This document shows positions 22,101 to 29,917 of a stretch of 64,000 bases of DNA, one piece after another. A program made the position numbers and the translations under genes. Position 1 is the stretch's first letter, and each line of letters opens with the position of its first letter. The DNA is from Paenibacillus tyrphae (GTDB lineage: Bacteria > Bacillota > Bacilli > Paenibacillales > NBRC-103111), in the NCBI RefSeq assembly GCF_000722545.1, contig NZ_JNVM01000004.1:489630-553629 (forward strand). The letters run 5' to 3'. The notes under the pieces were generated by a model. The model did not search any database. It had not been told where the DNA came from and saw only the letters and a list, made by a program, of their open reading frames with translations.

Positions 22101-22479
22101 ATTGGAAGACGATATTGTCGAAATTCTCGATCTGGTCGAAGGCATGAAAGAAGGAGCGACGAGAAATCCGCTCATCCGCGACCGGGTTCAACAAAAAGTG
22201 AGAGCCTATTTGACTTATGGTGATCAGTTGGTTAATACCGGCATGGTGGAAGCGAACATTCACGGGCTGTATACGGAAGAAACCGAAGCCCTTATCCGGG
22301 ACCACCATGTGCCGACATGGAGCACCGCTACCCGCCAAAGCTATTCAGAGTACCGGCTTGCCGGGGTTCATGCCAAAGTGCTTCATCCCGAGTCCATTGC
22401 CGTGAACGCACAAACAATTCAACAGATCGTCCGCCAAATTGCCGGACCGACGGGCGAAGTCCAAAAGGTGTTGCTCTAA
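19162..22479 (+). CDS. plpF: NRPS terminal module (half C, A-Ser, PCP, thioesterase), PlpF-like
   Basis: Terminal synthetase that adds the last residue and releases the product. About 1105 residues from ATG 19162, preceded by AGGGGAGG 8 bases upstream; an upstream in-frame ATG (19132) lacks such a site. Residues 1-245 match only the second half of a condensation domain (from the EAYW motif onward) and contain no HHxxxDG. The A domain (about 19.9-21.46 kb) has pocket residues D-V-W-H-F-S-L-V-D, the standard Ser code. The PCP has FFALGGHSLN. The C-terminal type I thioesterase (21.73-22.48 kb) has GYSVGG with Ser938 as the probable nucleophile. Ser fits residue 9 of pelgipeptin/permetin. The thioesterase would cyclise the chain onto the acyl hydroxyl, by analogy. 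The Ser C domain is probably supplied by the end of the upstream protein. Confidence 0.93.
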   Translation: MKSVFEKEEAYWTEKFDAEDSLCCLPFSISSNKVVRSDLAANLSVIERPLPPELSARILALGNGSDMAVYMILLAVVKSILHIYVNRENILVGMPAIASLDKDNPPVHEVLILKNCVSANSTLKSLLGQIKTSISEAVAHQNLPFRKMVGQLNLQYTAHGVPVINTVVSLSNIHTAAYEQSVSADTVFRFHADNGVITLSLGYDSHRYDPALMDRMIDHLFRLSSVILFQPELELGKVELLSDSEKRQLLHEFNDTAADYPREKTLYGLFEEQVERDPEAVAVLFENERLTYGELNERANRLARTLRAKGVQADRLVGIMAERSLEMIVGIMAILKAGGAYVPIDPEYPEERIRYMLEDSGAQVLLLQRHLREKAAFDGDILELEDAAAYREDGSNPEPVSGPRHMAYVIYTSGSTGNPKGVMVEHHSVVNRILWMHKRYPIGAADTILQKTAFTFDVSVWELFWWSMVGSKVCMLSVGGEKNPERIVETIARYGITTMHFVPAMLHVFLEYVESLPTAAVLDKLRSLRQVFASGEALPPQHVARFQKAISAVNGAKLINLYGPTEATVDVSYFDCEPNEEYPIIPIGKPIDNTQLYIIKEGTGQLQPIGVAGELCIAGVGVARGYLNRPELTAEKFVRNPFGASAEERMYRTGDLARWLPDGNIEYLGRMDHQVKIRGYRIELGEVEARLLKVEAIQEAIVIARDSESGGKQLYAYFVANRPLTVSELRGTLAQGMPAYMIPSYFAQVERMPLTPNGKIDRKTLIAMEGKLQTGLEYVAPRTAQEAQLAQIWQEVLGLEKVGVKDNFFALGGHSLNLMQLVQRVYADTGTELPIHKVFQNPSVESMAYEIWESGSDGDSCHFVKLNSDGPVNVFCFPPGSGYGFSYLELAKALEGHCALYAIDFIDEIEDYGDMVERYADEAIRIQGQSPYVLLGYSVGGNLMFEVAKALEKRGCRVSDMIMVDSLVRQLVTDAMPDEELEDDIVEILDLVEGMKEGATRNPLIRDRVQQKVRAYLTYGDQLVNTGMVEANIHGLYTEETEALIRDHHVPTWSTATRQSYSEYRLAGVHAKVLHPESIAVNAQTIQQIVRQIAGPTGEVQKVLL

Positions 22480-22520
22480 AACGGAGCAGCCTTTTGCCCG
22501 CCTTGAAAGGGGACAAGTGG

Positions 22521-24305
22521 GTGGCACAAGAACGTAAATCCAGGTTGACCTTATGGAAGGCCGTCTCCTGGCTGTGGAAATTCACGAAGCCTTACAGGGG
22601 ATGGATGCTCGTTGGCATCATCGCGGCCATGGCGGCGGCCATCATCGAGGTGTGGACGGGCAGTTTGACCCAGCAGCTGACGACCAGTGCGGAGAAAGGG
22701 GCGGCGCAATCGGTAATCCAAATCGTTTATGCGGTGTTTACGATTATCCTGATCGGTGTCCCTGCCAAATATTTTATGGTCTACGGTGTGGAAAAAAGCA
22801 GCGCCCTGATCGTGAGAGATATCCGCAACCATCTGATGAACCATATAGGAAAATTACCTGTTCACTATCTGGAGAAACAGCACTCCGGCGATGTTCTTTC
22901 GAGGCTAAACAGCGATTTGCGGCTAATCCAGCAATTTTTGACCCGGGACTTGGCCCAATGGTTTTATCACCCGCTGCTGTTCATCGGCTGCTTTGTATGC
23001 CTGATTTGGATTCAGTGGCAGCTCGTGGTGTTCAGCTTGCTGCTGCTTCCCTTTTCCCTGCTGGCTTCCCAGTGGATAGGGAACCAATTGCGCCAGCTTA
23101 CGGAAGAAGCCCAGGAAAATATGGGACGGATGAATTCCAATCTGCAGGATACGCTTGGCGGCATGCCGATCGTTAAAAGCTATTTGCTGTCCGGAATTAT
23201 GTTCCGTTCGTATCAATCCCTGCTCCAGCTGACGCTGCAAAAAAAATTGGCCCTGAAAAAAAGGGAGGCCTGGATTACTCCCGTTCTGTTTACGCTGATG
23301 ATCAGTCCGATCGTCTTCTCGGTGATCTATGGAAGCTATTTGATTTCCAAAGGCTTGTTCAGCACAGGGGAGCTGGTTGCTTTTCTATACCTGCTGAATT
23401 TGTGCCTGGACCCGCTTGACCACATTCCGGCACTCATTACGAATACGTTTGAAATGAGCGGAGCGTTAAAAAGAGTGGTTGACATTGGGGATCAGCCTGT
23501 CGAAAACCAGGAGGGGCATACCATTGCAAGAACGGATCAGCCGCCGATTGAGTTCGATAACGTCAGCTTCGCTTACGAGCCGGATTCTCCGATCCTTCGG
23601 AACTTGAGCTTCACGGTGCCGAAAGGGAAGACGATCGCTTTGGTGGGGGCGAGCGGCGGGGGAAAAAGCACCGTATTTAAGCTTTTATGCGGCTTCTACT
23701 CTTTGCAAGAGGGCCAAGGGACGATTAAAGTATTCGGTCAGCCGATCATGAACAGCAATTTGAACGACCTGCGTTCTCATTTTTCCGTGATGACGCAGGA
23801 TTCGTATTTGTTCGGCGGCACCGTCGCCGAGAATATAGGCTACGGTCGGGCGAAAGCTTCGATGGATGAGGTGATCGAGGCCGCCAAGCTGGCGAACGCG
23901 CACTCTTTTATTATGGAGCTTCCGGAAGGCTATCAAACCGAGGTGGGCGAGCGAGGCGGATTTCTATCCGGAGGCCAGCGCCAGCGTATAGCCATTGCGC
24001 GCGCCTTTCTGAAGGATGCGCCCATCCTGCTGCTGGACGAGCCGACCTCCGCCTTGGACACGGAGTCGGAAATGTTCGTCCAGGAAGCGCTGAGCGTTCT
24101 GATGAAAGAAAGGACGACGATCGTCGTTGCCCATCGGCTGTCTACCATCGAGAATGCGGACGAAATCTGGGTTATGGACCACGGGACGATTGCCGAAGCG
24201 GGGAGTCACGCTCAACTGCTGGCCAAGAAAGGGCTGTACGCCCAATCGTATCACCAGGATTTCACAACAGATGTCGGCAAGAGCAAGGAGGTGGCTTATA
24301 CGTGA
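22521..24305 (+). CDS. ABC exporter half-transporter (TMD-NBD), NRPS-linked
   Basis: Type I ABC exporter subunit of 594 residues with an N-terminal six-helix membrane domain and C-terminal nucleotide-binding domain. Visible motifs: Walker A GASGGGKST, signature LSGGQRQR, Walker B ILLLDEPTSALD and H-loop VAHRLST, so the ATP site looks intact. Start taken as GTG 22521, with AAAGGGG 8 bases upstream; the open frame extends further upstream but only inside the NRPS gene. It lies 41 bp after the thioesterase gene and overlaps the next exporter gene by four bases, so the two probably form a heterodimer. Likely role: export of, or self-protection from, the lipopeptide (inference from context). By position it would be plpG in the pelgipeptin scheme. 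Confidence 0.88.
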   Translation: MAQERKSRLTLWKAVSWLWKFTKPYRGWMLVGIIAAMAAAIIEVWTGSLTQQLTTSAEKGAAQSVIQIVYAVFTIILIGVPAKYFMVYGVEKSSALIVRDIRNHLMNHIGKLPVHYLEKQHSGDVLSRLNSDLRLIQQFLTRDLAQWFYHPLLFIGCFVCLIWIQWQLVVFSLLLLPFSLLASQWIGNQLRQLTEEAQENMGRMNSNLQDTLGGMPIVKSYLLSGIMFRSYQSLLQLTLQKKLALKKREAWITPVLFTLMISPIVFSVIYGSYLISKGLFSTGELVAFLYLLNLCLDPLDHIPALITNTFEMSGALKRVVDIGDQPVENQEGHTIARTDQPPIEFDNVSFAYEPDSPILRNLSFTVPKGKTIALVGASGGGKSTVFKLLCGFYSLQEGQGTIKVFGQPIMNSNLNDLRSHFSVMTQDSYLFGGTVAENIGYGRAKASMDEVIEAAKLANAHSFIMELPEGYQTEVGERGGFLSGGQRQRIAIARAFLKDAPILLLDEPTSALDTESEMFVQEALSVLMKERTTIVVAHRLSTIENADEIWVMDHGTIAEAGSHAQLLAKKGLYAQSYHQDFTTDVGKSKEVAYT

Positions 24306-26035
24306 ATGGCGGCGTCATGCTCACTTATATGAAAGAGCTCGGCTACATGATGAGCTTCATGAATCCGCGGCGCAGGGTCCAATATTTCGTGGGGCTCATC
24401 GTCAGCACGATCGTCCACACCTTGTTCTTCGTAGCTTTCAGCCTGGTGATTCAGCGTTTGGTCAATTTTGCTCAGACCCAGGATTCCTCTCTGATGTATC
24501 AAGCCTTTTACATATTAGGAGGCTCGCTGTTGATCGTCAACCTGGTCGCTCCCGGGTTCACCTATATGTATCAGCGCAGCGTGGAATATACGATGGTCGA
24601 TATCCGGGAGCGTATATACCGCAAGCTGTGCCGGCTGCGCGTCGGATATCTGGAGCAGACGCACAACGGGGATCTAGTTTCGAGAATGACCAACGATGTA
24701 TCCACTCTGGAAATGACGTACACGGGCGTTTTTTTCGCGATCCTGCTGCAGCTCACGCTCAGTGTAGGAGCCGTCGTGACGATGTTCGTCATGCATTGGC
24801 AATTGGCGAGCGCTTCGTTTGTGGTTTTGCTCATTTCCTTTGCGATCAGCATCTGGTTTGTCCGGCAAATCCGAACGCTGTACGAGCAGTCGCTTGCCTT
24901 GCTGGGGAAAATGACGGAGAAGTTTTCCGACTTTATCGGAGGGATTCAGCTTGTAAAATTGTTCCATATTCGTCCGATCTTTGCCCAGTACCGCGATCTG
25001 AACGAGCAGGTAACGGGGGTAGCCGAGCAAACCGCCACCAAAAATGGCATGCTGGCTGCGGTCAATCATTTCGTCAGCTACATAACGTTCTGCGGAATGA
25101 TTGTCGTAGGCGGATTGCTGTATGCCCATGGCCTTATCGCCATGGGAACGGTAGTGGCGTTGGCCGTTCTTCAGATCAGTCTGACGCATGCGATTTTGAA
25201 TTTCGGCACGTTTTTGTCTCAAGCGCAAAATTCGCTAGCCGGTGCCCTTCGCATTAAAGAGGTTCTGGAGGAGCAGGAAGAGCCCGAGCGAATCGGTCTC
25301 AGCGGGAAGGACCAGGTATCGCCCGCCATGGTGGAATTCCGAGACGTCGAATTTTCCTATCAAGCGGATAAAAAGGTGCTGCGCGGAATGTCCATGCAGG
25401 TGTATCCGGGCCAAGTCGCGGCGATCGTCGGGGCAAGCGGCAGCGGCAAGAGCACACTGATCAAATTGCTGTTAGGCTTCTACCCGGTCGATGGCGGAGA
25501 AATTATGCTGCAGGGTAAGCCATTCGGTCACTATACCTTGGAGGAAATTCGCGGGCAAATCGCTTACGTGCCGCAGGACGCCTTTTTGTTTAGCGGAACG
25601 ATCGAAGACAACATTCGTTACGGTAATCCGCAGGCGACGACAGACGAGGTGATCGAGGCCGCCAAAGCCGCTTATGCCCACCATTTTATTCAGGAGCTAC
25701 CTGAGCAGTACAAAACGCAAGTAGGGGAGCGGGGAGCGTCGCTATCGGGCGGACAAAGACAGCGCATTGCGATTGCGAGAGCCATCCTGAAAAATGCGCC
25801 GATTTTGCTGCTGGATGAAGCCACCTCCGCGCTCGATACCGAATCGGAGTATTGGGTGCAGGAGGCGTTGAACCGCTTGATGAAAGGGCGCACGACGATT
25901 ATGATCGCCCATCGTTTAAGCACGGTGGAGAAAGCCGATTTCATTGCAGTGATGAACCAGGGCATGGTGGTAGAGCAGGGCACTCATCAGCATTTGCTTG
26001 ACCGCGGAGGCTATTACGCGAAGCTTTACGGATAG
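24302..26035 (+). CDS. ABC exporter half-transporter (TMD-NBD), partner subunit
   Basis: Second type I ABC exporter subunit, 577 residues, with six predicted membrane helices (roughly residues 20-300) and an NBD. Walker A is GASGSGKST, signature LSGGQRQR, Walker B ILLLDEATSALD, H-loop IAHRLST. The start is GTG 24302 inside a GTGA overlap with the upstream stop, with AAGGAGG about 9 bases before it, so translation is coupled. An in-frame ATG at 24317 is less well placed. Both NBDs keep catalytic motifs, so neither half looks degenerate. Likely works with the upstream half-transporter to move the lipopeptide out; it would correspond to plpH by order. It is the last gene before a strong hairpin. 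Confidence 0.88.
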   Translation: MNGGVMLTYMKELGYMMSFMNPRRRVQYFVGLIVSTIVHTLFFVAFSLVIQRLVNFAQTQDSSLMYQAFYILGGSLLIVNLVAPGFTYMYQRSVEYTMVDIRERIYRKLCRLRVGYLEQTHNGDLVSRMTNDVSTLEMTYTGVFFAILLQLTLSVGAVVTMFVMHWQLASASFVVLLISFAISIWFVRQIRTLYEQSLALLGKMTEKFSDFIGGIQLVKLFHIRPIFAQYRDLNEQVTGVAEQTATKNGMLAAVNHFVSYITFCGMIVVGGLLYAHGLIAMGTVVALAVLQISLTHAILNFGTFLSQAQNSLAGALRIKEVLEEQEEPERIGLSGKDQVSPAMVEFRDVEFSYQADKKVLRGMSMQVYPGQVAAIVGASGSGKSTLIKLLLGFYPVDGGEIMLQGKPFGHYTLEEIRGQIAYVPQDAFLFSGTIEDNIRYGNPQATTDEVIEAAKAAYAHHFIQELPEQYKTQVGERGASLSGGQRQRIAIARAILKNAPILLLDEATSALDTESEYWVQEALNRLMKGRTTIMIAHRLSTVEKADFIAVMNQGMVVEQGTHQHLLDRGGYYAKLYG

Positions 26036-26106
26036 CTGACGGGATTGGCGCTAACCCATGACGAAGTGAACCCCGCGGGCCAATTCCGATAGCCGCCGCA
26101 TAGCGA

Positions 26107-26147
26107 AAAAACAGGCAGAAGCCGATAACGCGCTTCTGCCTGTTTTT
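26107..26147. terminator. Bidirectional terminator between NRPS operon and importer operon
   Basis: A 16-bp perfect stem (26107-26122 with 26132-26147) and 9-base loop. The stem begins with a run of A and ends with a run of T, so it can act on both strands. It separates the rightward lipopeptide operon from the convergent minus-strand importer, and marks the right border of the cluster. Confidence 0.9.
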
Positions 26148-26164
26148 GTATGCGATGATGCGTT

Positions 26165-27226
26165 TTACTTACTCTGCTTCACTTCGTTCAAGAGCGAGAG
26201 GTCGAGGAATTTGCTCAGGTCTAGCTCCTCTTTCTTCACGTCCTTGATGTAGCCGGCCTCGATGGAGACGCGGGCCATTTCCTCGATCGCTTCCTTGCTG
26301 ACGTCCGTCGTCAGATTCAAGTGGGAGATCGCCGCTTTAATCAAAGCGACATCCATTCCTTTTCCGCTGAGCGCCTTCAATTGGTTGTTGATCAGTTCAT
26401 ACGCTTTGTCCGGATTTTTCTTGATAAAGTCGATCGCGTCCGTGTTGGCTTGAATGGCTCCCTTCGCCAGCTCGCGGTTGTCTTTCAAGAACTTGTCGCT
26501 GGCAACGAGAATCGTGAGCGGATAATTGCCGTTGTTCGGCGGAATTTGATCCCACGGCACGATCACTTTGCCGATGCCTTCTTGTTCCATCTGCGTGCCC
26601 CAAGGCTCCGGAACCAGCGTCGCGTCGATTTCTTTCTGGCGCATCGCCACGAGCGTATCCGCCGGAGCCCGGGCGATCAACTGCACGCCGCTCTTGTCGG
26701 TCGTCACGTTCAGATTGTTCTGCTTCAGCAGCAGGCGGAGCGAAATTTCGTTCGTGCTGCCTTTCGTCGGGATGGCGACGGTTTTGCCGACCAAATCCTT
26801 GACGCCGTTGATGCCGGAATCTTTGCCGGCCACAAGTACTGCGCCTCCGTTATTCGAACCGGAAATGACGCGGAAGTTTTTGCTTTTCAGGAACTGGTTC
26901 GTCGAAGGTCCGGGACCGACGAAGCCCAGATCGATCTGATCCGTAGCCAGCGCGGTGGAGAAGTCGGACCCGTTGTCGAACGGCGTGACCTCGATCTTGA
27001 CGTTCTCGCCCCAATATTTCTTGAATAAGCCCTGCTCCAGAGCGACATAGCCCGGCGCATGGGTAACGTTCTTAAAGATGCCGAGCCGTACCGTTTTCGC
27101 AGCGGCCGGTTTGTTCGCTCCCGCGCTCCCGGCTCCGTCCTTCGGCGCTTCCGTTTTGCTTCCGCAGGCGGAAAGCGCAAGCGATGCGGTCAGAACGACC
27201 GCCAATAGTGCAGACCACTTTTTCAT
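26165..27226 (-). CDS. ABC importer substrate-binding lipoprotein, SsuA/TauA/NrtA-like
   Basis: Extracytoplasmic solute receptor of 353 residues, anchored as a lipoprotein: the signal peptide ends in the lipobox LSAC (Cys about residue 21), followed by an Ala/Gly/Lys linker. The mature part has the NMT1/SsuA-like fold pattern: VRLGIFKNVTHAPGYVA, VGPGPSTNQF and VPEPWGTQM. This family binds sulfonates, taurine, nitrate or thiamine precursors; sulfonate is the best guess given the permease and ATPase. Start ATG 27226 with AAAGGAGAG 10 bases upstream. It is the last gene of a minus-strand operon ATPase-permease-receptor, an order that differs from SsuB-A-C of B. subtilis. The exact ligand cannot be read from sequence. 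Confidence 0.88.
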   Translation of the reverse strand: MKKWSALLAVVLTASLALSACGSKTEAPKDGAGSAGANKPAAAKTVRLGIFKNVTHAPGYVALEQGLFKKYWGENVKIEVTPFDNGSDFSTALATDQIDLGFVGPGPSTNQFLKSKNFRVISGSNNGGAVLVAGKDSGINGVKDLVGKTVAIPTKGSTNEISLRLLLKQNNLNVTTDKSGVQLIARAPADTLVAMRQKEIDATLVPEPWGTQMEQEGIGKVIVPWDQIPPNNGNYPLTILVASDKFLKDNRELAKGAIQANTDAIDFIKKNPDKAYELINNQLKALSGKGMDVALIKAAISHLNLTTDVSKEAIEEMARVSIEAGYIKDVKKEELDLSKFLDLSLLNEVKQSK

Positions 27227-27284
27227 AGTGCCGTTTCTCTCCTTTGTTTAACACCGGCCGTTCGGCCGTGTTGCCCCCGATTGG

Positions 27285-28049
27285 TTATTTTTTGCTGCTG
27301 ATCAAGCCGTAGCGCAGCAATAGTTTATCCTCAAGCCGCTTGAAGCAAAAATGGTCGGATACCGTGCCGAGCACGGCGATGATGATCACGATGCAGAGCA
27401 TGAGCGCCGTATCCGCCAGATTACGGCCGTCCTGCAGCAGCTGTCCAAGGCCGACGCCCTTGGCAATCAGCTCGCCCGCGACAAGCGCCCGCCAGGCAAA
27501 AGCCCAGGCGACGCGAACGCCGGTAATCATGTGCGGGAACGCGGCGGGGACCATGATTTGGTAAAACATGCGCATGCCGTCGCCGGTTCCCATCGTTTGC
27601 GCCGCCTTGATATAAATGGAAGGGATATTTTTGATCCCCGTCCGGCTGGCCATCGCCATCGTCCATGTCGCGCCCAGCGTCGTGATGAATATAACCGAGA
27701 AATCGTTCATACCGAACCAGATGATGGCAAAAGGCAGCCAGGCGATACTCGGAATCGTCTGCAGCGCCACGACCAGAAAGCCGATCGTGTCGTCGATTAA
27801 GCGATACCGGGCGAACAGGAAGCCGAGTACCGTGCCGACCAGAATCGAGATGGCAAAAGCGAGCAGAAGCCGCTTCAGGCTTTGAAACGTCGCTTCAAGC
27901 AGTTGGCCGTGGACGAATCCGTCGTAGAACGCTTGAAACGTCTGGGTGACGGAAGGGAACTTCCAACCCCAGTCGAATATTCTAAATCCCGCTTCCCACG
28001 CTATCAAGAGCAGAACCAGGAAGAGGCCCCTTCTTAATGCTGTACTCAT
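27285..28049 (-). CDS. ABC importer permease, SsuC/TauC-like
   Basis: Integral membrane permease of 254 residues of the BPD_transp_1 family, with about six hydrophobic segments. The EAA-like coupling loop is seen as IYIKAAQTMGTGDGMRMFYQ in the C-terminal half. The start ATG 28049 has AAAGGAGGAG just upstream. Its 5' end overlaps the 3' end of the ATPase gene by 68 bases, and the receptor gene starts 58 bp downstream, so the three are one transcription unit. The nearest families carry aliphatic sulfonates, taurine or nitrate. Confidence 0.88.
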   Translation of the reverse strand: MSTALRRGLFLVLLLIAWEAGFRIFDWGWKFPSVTQTFQAFYDGFVHGQLLEATFQSLKRLLLAFAISILVGTVLGFLFARYRLIDDTIGFLVVALQTIPSIAWLPFAIIWFGMNDFSVIFITTLGATWTMAMASRTGIKNIPSIYIKAAQTMGTGDGMRMFYQIMVPAAFPHMITGVRVAWAFAWRALVAGELIAKGVGLGQLLQDGRNLADTALMLCIVIIIAVLGTVSDHFCFKRLEDKLLLRYGLISSKK

Positions 28050-28830
28050 CGCCCATCTCCTCCTTTACCACTTTTTCCAGCTCGTCAGCCAGCGCATCCA
28101 TAATGCTGGCTTCCACGTGGTGCAGGACGGAGTCGGCGTAATCACGCGGACGCGCCGCCTGGACGGCGAATTCCTTCTTGATCTTCCCGGGGCGGGTCGA
28201 CATGACCAGCACGCGGTCCGACAAGATGACGGCTTCACGGATGTTATGCGTAATGAAGAGGATCGTTTTGCGCGTCCGCATCCAAATTTCTTCAAGCTCC
28301 TTGTGCAAAATGAGCCGGGTCTGTTCGTCCAGTGCCGCAAAAGGCTCATCCATCAGCAAAATTTCCGGATCCATCGCCAGCGCCCGGGCAATGGCCGCCC
28401 GCTGCTTCATCCCGCCCGACAGCTCGTGCGGGTAGCGGTCTGCGAATTTGCTCAAATGCACCGCTTTGATCTGCTCCATCGCCATCGCTTCGCGTTCCTT
28501 TTTGCCGATGCCTTTCTGCTTCAGTCCGAACGCAACGTTATCCAGCACCGTCAGCCAAGGGAACAAAGCATGCTCCTGAAAGACGACGACGCGGTCGGGT
28601 CCGGGCGCGCTGCAGGGCTTGCCGTTCACCGTAATGGTTCCCTGCTCGGCTTGCTCCAGACCGGCGACCAGATTGAGCAGCGTGGATTTGCCGCATCCCG
28701 ACGGACCGAGCAGCGAGACGAATTCGCCCTTGCGGATCGTCAGGGAAACGTTATCAATGGCGGTAAAGCTGCCGCCGGTACGCTGGTGAAACGTCTTGCT
28801 GACGTCTTGGATTTCAATCAATGGGTTCAC
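27982..28830 (-). CDS. ABC importer ATPase, SsuB/TauB-like
   Basis: Cytosolic ATPase of 282 residues that powers the adjacent importer. Walker A is GPSGCGKST, Q-loop VFQEHALFPW, signature LSGGMKQR, Walker B ILLMDEPFAALD and H-loop ITHN, all canonical for the nitrate/sulfonate/taurine class. First gene of the minus-strand operon. Start given as GTG 28830, but AGGAGA lies directly against it; the in-frame TTG at 28821 has better spacing (about 9 bases) and may be the true start. The promoter region just upstream has a possible sulfur-control site. Confidence 0.9.
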   Translation of the reverse strand: MNPLIEIQDVSKTFHQRTGGSFTAIDNVSLTIRKGEFVSLLGPSGCGKSTLLNLVAGLEQAEQGTITVNGKPCSAPGPDRVVVFQEHALFPWLTVLDNVAFGLKQKGIGKKEREAMAMEQIKAVHLSKFADRYPHELSGGMKQRAAIARALAMDPEILLMDEPFAALDEQTRLILHKELEEIWMRTRKTILFITHNIREAVILSDRVLVMSTRPGKIKKEFAVQAARPRDYADSVLHHVEASIMDALADELEKVVKEEMGDEYSIKKGPLPGSALDSVGSGI

Positions 28831-28877
28831 TCTCCTCGAAGAGACATGAGAAAATTCATAATCAACTATACCAACTT

Positions 28878-28905
28878 ATTTTATAGGAATTAGGTGTATT
28901 GTCAA
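28878..28905 (-). promoter_or_regulatory. Promoter of importer operon with CymR-like motif
   Basis: On the minus strand TTGACA (28900-28905) and TAAAAT (28878-28883) are 16 bp apart, a good sigma-A promoter about 50 bases before the ATPase start. The plus-strand motif ATAGGAATTAGG (28883-28894) overlies the spacer and -10. It resembles the sulfur repressor CymR box as I recall it, which would fit a sulfonate importer. The promoter call is firm; the operator identity is a guess. Confidence 0.6.
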
Positions 28906-28993
28906 CTACAAATTTTGCAGGATTTCGCGGTCTTTTGTCGAATGGTAGAGGAAGACCACATTTTTCCTATTTTATAGAAAGGTATGGGTGTGA

Positions 28994-29917
28994 ATGAAGC
29001 GAATGAAGCGAGTCGCGGTGCTAGCCGCGATCATTAGCGGAGCGTTCGCCGCCGGCGTTTACGCCGAGGACGTTTTGCAGCGGGTAGACGCTTACCTGCG
29101 TCCCGATTTCAAACTCGTGCTGGACGGGGAGCCCGTCAAGCTGTCGGAATCGCCGCTGGTGTACAAGGACAAGAGCTACCTGCCGCTGGCCGATCTGACC
29201 CGGCTGCTTGGCGCCAACCTGCTCTGGAGAGAAGATACGAAGACGATTTACATCAACAGCCGGATCAATCCCGAGCAGAAGACGGAGGATTTGAATCAGG
29301 AATACGAATCGATCGAGCTGTCCGACCCGTACTCGATTACGCTCAAATATCTTGGGGCCGAGTATCCGATGCTTCTTACGTACAACAAGAAGAACCTGTC
29401 CGCCTACGTCCCGTATTACCGGGAAACCGACGTCAAACGGATGGGCATCGATACGAGCGGCTTGAAGAAAGCGCGCGAGCGCCTGACCGGTGTGGTGTAC
29501 ATCAATGAGCAGGAGTTGAAGAAGCGCTGGCGGCAAAACCCTCAGCAGGTGTACGCCACCAATGGCGACAATTACATCATCAACGGGGAAGTAAGTCCGA
29601 AAAAGATCGATACGCTGCGGACGTTCATCAAAAATTCGCAGATGCTCAAGTATGGGGAAATGGTGTTTTACCAAAAAGCGGTGATTATCGACAAGCGTGA
29701 GGAAGAGGACGAATATGACTATTTGTACTACGAAACCGTACAATTGCCTATCGCTCCGAACAGTCCTCCGCCGCCGAACGGAGGCGTGGTCAAGCGGTTT
29801 ATGCTGGGTCGTCTGAAGCTGACCAAAAACAATGCTTCCTCCGAGCTCAGCTACATCGTCAACATGGTCGACCGCATAGATTTGCAGGAGGAAGCCAACA
29901 AACGGGGCACTCGTTAA
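28994..29917 (+). CDS. Secreted protein with copper amine oxidase N-terminal-like domain
   Basis: 307 residues with a signal peptide (basic start, hydrophobic stretch ending AAGVYAE). Residues about 38-90 match the copper-amine-oxidase-N/stalk domain pattern common in Paenibacillus envelope proteins: a beta-rich VLDGEPVKL...SPLVYKDKSYLPL...LGANLLWRED segment. The remainder is charged and I do not recognise it; there is no catalytic oxidase domain, so it is not an amine oxidase. Likely a cell-surface or exported structural/adhesive protein. Start ATG 28994 with AGAAAGG 10 bases upstream; a second in-frame ATG lies at 29003. It converges on the response-regulator gene and overlaps it by four bases, leaving no room for a separate terminator. 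Confidence 0.8.
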   Translation: MKRMKRVAVLAAIISGAFAAGVYAEDVLQRVDAYLRPDFKLVLDGEPVKLSESPLVYKDKSYLPLADLTRLLGANLLWREDTKTIYINSRINPEQKTEDLNQEYESIELSDPYSITLKYLGAEYPMLLTYNKKNLSAYVPYYRETDVKRMGIDTSGLKKARERLTGVVYINEQELKKRWRQNPQQVYATNGDNYIINGEVSPKKIDTLRTFIKNSQMLKYGEMVFYQKAVIIDKREEEDEYDYLYYETVQLPIAPNSPPPPNGGVVKRFMLGRLKLTKNNASSELSYIVNMVDRIDLQEEANKRGTR

